NCBI GenBank assembly: GCA_902797105.1
Contig: CADBRL010000052.1
Location: 1-24,066, forward strand
DNA length: 24,066 nt
Direction of reading: 5' to 3'
Origin: an uncultured Erysipelotrichaceae bacterium
GTDB lineage: Bacteria; Bacillota_I; Bacilli_A; RF39; UBA660
How positions within the stretch are numbered: the stretch's first letter is position 1; each line of letters starts with the position of its first letter. Shown here piece after piece: positions 22,701 to 24,066 of the stretch. Made by a program: the position numbers and the translations under genes. The notes beneath the pieces are model-generated. The model ran no database searches. It saw only the letters and a program-made list of their open reading frames with translations, and was not told the origin of the DNA.

Positions 22701-24041
22701 ACTGTTGCGGATAAAACTGCATTTGGTTATGTAAAAGCATATTGTGAAGATAAAGGTATTATTTTAAATAATACGGAAATAGAGCGTATTGCTATAGGTT
22801 GTACTGGTGTTAAAAGAACAACCGGTCAACATCCTGGTGGTATTATTGTTATTCCTCAATATATGGATGTCTTTGATTTTACACCATATCAATATCCCGC
22901 AGATGAACCAGATAGCACTTGGTATACAACACATTTTGATTTCCACGCAATTCATGATAATGTTTTAAAACTAGATATTCTTGGACACGATGATCCAACA
23001 ATGTTAAGATATTTAGGTGATACAACAGGCATAAATATTAAAGAAGAAATTCCATTTGATGATAAAAATATAATTAGTTTATTTACATCTCCGAAAGCTT
23101 TAGGTGTTACGGAAGAGCAAATTTTATGTAAAACAGGAACTTTAGGTATTCCTGAATTTGGTACAAACTTTGCTATAAACATGCTTCTTGAAATTAAACC
23201 TACACACTTTGCAGACTTAGTTAAGATCGCAGGTTTATCTCACGGTACTAATGTATGGCAAGGAAACGTTCGAGATTTAATTGTAAATAACGTAGCTTCA
23301 TTTAATGAAGTTGTTGGTTGTCGTGATGATATTATGGTTAGTTTAATAAACTATGGTCTAGATCCATCTAGAGCCTTCAAAATATCTGAATTTGTTCGTA
23401 AAGGAAAAGCTAAAAAAGAACCAGATACATGGCTTGAACATGTAGCATACATGAGAGAGTTTAGTGTTCCTGAGTGGTTTATTGAGTGTTGTAGAAAAAT
23501 AGAATACATGTTTCCGAAAGCTCATGCATGTGCTTATGTTATGATGGCATATCGTGTTGCATGGTTTAAAGTCTATTATCCTCTTTATTATTATTCAGCA
23601 TTCTTTAGTATAAGAAGAAGTGACTTTGATGTAAATGCTATGCTTAAAGGCTACGATGGTATTAAAAGAAGACTTATTGAAATAAAAGAAAAAGGCTTTG
23701 GAGCATCAGCTAAAGAGTCAGCAGTAGGGGATACTCTAGCGGTTGCACTTGAAATGTTAGCTCGTGGATTTACCTTTAAAAATATAGATATAACTAAGTC
23801 ACTTGCTAAAACATTTTATATTGATGAAGAAAATAAATGTCTATATTTACCATTTATGGCTGTTGATGGTCTTGGTGAAAACGTTGCAAATAAAATAGTA
23901 GAAGAAAGAGATAAGAAACCATTTTATTGTGTTGAAGACTTTCAAGTCCGTGGAAAAGTAAATCAAACAACTATAAATTCATTGCGTGAACTCGGAGTTT
24001 TCGAAGGAATGCCTGAATCTGCTCAACTTAGTTTATTCTAA
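19731..24041 (+). CDS. polC: DNA polymerase III PolC (with 3'-5' exonuclease)
   Basis: 1436 residues, almost exactly the B. subtilis length (1437). This is the main replicative polymerase of low-GC Gram-positives. Domains in order: an N-terminal region (1-190); an OB fold (about 200-290); a PHP domain with intact metal ligands (HAHTMM near 307, VTDHNS near 342), split by the DEDD exonuclease (YDTETTGL near 402, HNAQFD, then HHRADYD) and resuming after it; and the polymerase core with SRGSVGSS near 870, a zinc-binding module (CPKC near 898, CECG near 929), catalytic PDIDLNF near 957 and the palm/fingers region. The final residues QLSLF are a beta-clamp-binding motif. The start has AAGGTGG in the dnaE tail, so the two polymerases are made from one transcript. 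Complete within the window. Confidence 0.98.
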   Translation: MNEELNRFFKSISFEDELFNEANLDRVVLKKNENKFYVYIKNTNVLPISNINRLFLSALNGINGDKPCEIIMNYDNVTHEDIVSYIDYLIDDIILKRPSLISVKKSNIEVVNDTIYFHVLNDFEKSDLIHEGTMLLNNLQRYGLGNYKLEVIISEDERKNLQEEIELEKQSMVSKKEESPVILGAHKDGEVVKLNNILGETKNIIIEVYIFAKEVTERQGKKGPIFIMNLKVSDKTDSYPMKIVRFNEEEFGILNKKLNVGSWYRIHGHMEMDEYLHQMVINARNIEIIPSKDLSVKDEEEEKRVELHAHTMMSMMDGVVPTATLAKFAMKLGHKAVAVTDHNSLQAYPDIYNALQKANKGKEDKDKFKALYGAELNIVDVESKIVFKNKEYSLFDQEYIVYDTETTGLNSGIDQMIEIGAVKVKNDEIIDRFDELIACPTPLPKIITELTNITDEMLVGKDSEENVTRRFLEFCGDRPLVAHNAQFDISFVTSACKKYNLGEFNNTVVDTMGLARNMYPDWRNHKLSTLVKNLEVEWDEDKHHRADYDCEGTSKCFYKMLYELKSQNIKTTLDLETLADQENAIKFARPFHLTVIAKNPVGLKNLFKIISLANTKYLYKGKDAKLPRTDLINLRDGLIVGSGCVNGEVFDKGYGMSDDDLRDLMNFYDYIEVQPASSCSHLIGEDKKFHNELEYKGYVARLVKLAKSMGKLVCATGDVHNLRPEDLIYRKVIVHQKTNGKIHPLNRPDIELPNMYFMTTREMLDAFSFLGDDLAKEIVVTNTNKIADMVEHLQIIRDKLYTPVLENSAEVTKEMVYNKAHEIYGDPLPKNIEERLEAELAGIIGGGYDVIYLIAEKLVKKSNEDGYFVGSRGSVGSSLVATMMGITEVNGLPPHYVCPKCKKSYFEDENGESLASLYPSGYDMPDRTCECGTKLKKEGQDMPFATFLGFKAEKVPDIDLNFSGDNQADAHNHVKVLFGEDHAYRAGTISTVADKTAFGYVKAYCEDKGIILNNTEIERIAIGCTGVKRTTGQHPGGIIVIPQYMDVFDFTPYQYPADEPDSTWYTTHFDFHAIHDNVLKLDILGHDDPTMLRYLGDTTGINIKEEIPFDDKNIISLFTSPKALGVTEEQILCKTGTLGIPEFGTNFAINMLLEIKPTHFADLVKIAGLSHGTNVWQGNVRDLIVNNVASFNEVVGCRDDIMVSLINYGLDPSRAFKISEFVRKGKAKKEPDTWLEHVAYMREFSVPEWFIECCRKIEYMFPKAHACAYVMMAYRVAWFKVYYPLYYYSAFFSIRRSDFDVNAMLKGYDGIKRRLIEIKEKGFGASAKESAVGDTLAVALEMLARGFTFKNIDITKSLAKTFYIDEENKCLYLPFMAVDGLGENVANKIVEERDKKPFYCVEDFQVRGKVNQTTINSLRELGVFEGMPESAQLSLF

Positions 24042-24066
24042 TAAATAAAAACAAACTAATCTTTAA

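Noticed and set aside
24028..24059. Hairpin after polC (TTAGTTT with AAACTAA)
   Set aside because: 7-bp AT-rich stem with an 18-nt loop and no T-run before the window ends; cannot be judged.
1..24066. CRISPR arrays, tRNA or rRNA genes, insertion sequences, prophage
   Set aside because: No regularly spaced repeats, cloverleaf-like GC-rich stretches, transposase or integrase motifs, or terminal inverted repeats were found on reading both strands.

Overview
The window looks like a chromosomal stretch from an AT-rich, spore-forming member of the Bacilli, probably one of the uncultured gut lineages close to the Mollicutes. The basis is the gene content: spore genes (a SpoIVB peptidase, a SpoVID-like LysM protein with a YsxE-like partner, YlbJ), both PolC and DnaE, and comEA-comEC next to DNA polymerase III delta. 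Ribosome-binding sites are strong and often use the 3' half of the Shine-Dalgarno sequence (GGTGAT/GGTGG). Every reading frame ends in TAA or TAG. The lineage is an inference; no rRNA or other marker is present.

Layout. 1-43 is the tail of a gene entering from the left; its last residues match the C-termini of two pilin-like proteins found 7 kb away. 125-1096 is spoIVB. 1151-3843 is a three-gene unit with 8-nt overlaps: esterase-like hydrolase, condensation-type acyltransferase and zinc-ribbon membrane protein. 3894-5421 holds the spoVID-ysxE-like pair. 5422-6021 has no large gene, but contains a 59-residue membrane protein on the minus strand with a sigma-K-like promoter, and the 3' remnant of a broken gene followed by a terminator.

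6022-8814 is an operon of three proteins with type IV prepilin-like N-termini. Two of them carry paralogous extracellular domains ending in a GSGT-x-SDP signature. ylbJ (minus) and ylbL (plus) are divergent, as expected from their neighbourhood in Bacillus. comEA and comEC overlap. Where holA normally follows comEC, two copies of a DUF1016/YhcG-type nuclease gene are inserted: one nearly complete, and one reduced to its N-terminal domain. holA comes next, then an unrecognised minus-strand gene, then dnaE and polC, which are 1 nt apart.

Functional picture. The right part is a DNA-handling block (uptake: ComEA/ComEC; replication: HolA/DnaE/PolC). The left part is sporulation and cell-surface biology. 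The parts least explained by known families are the pilin-like operon, the small antisense membrane gene with its gene remnant, and the tandem DUF1016 rearrangement.
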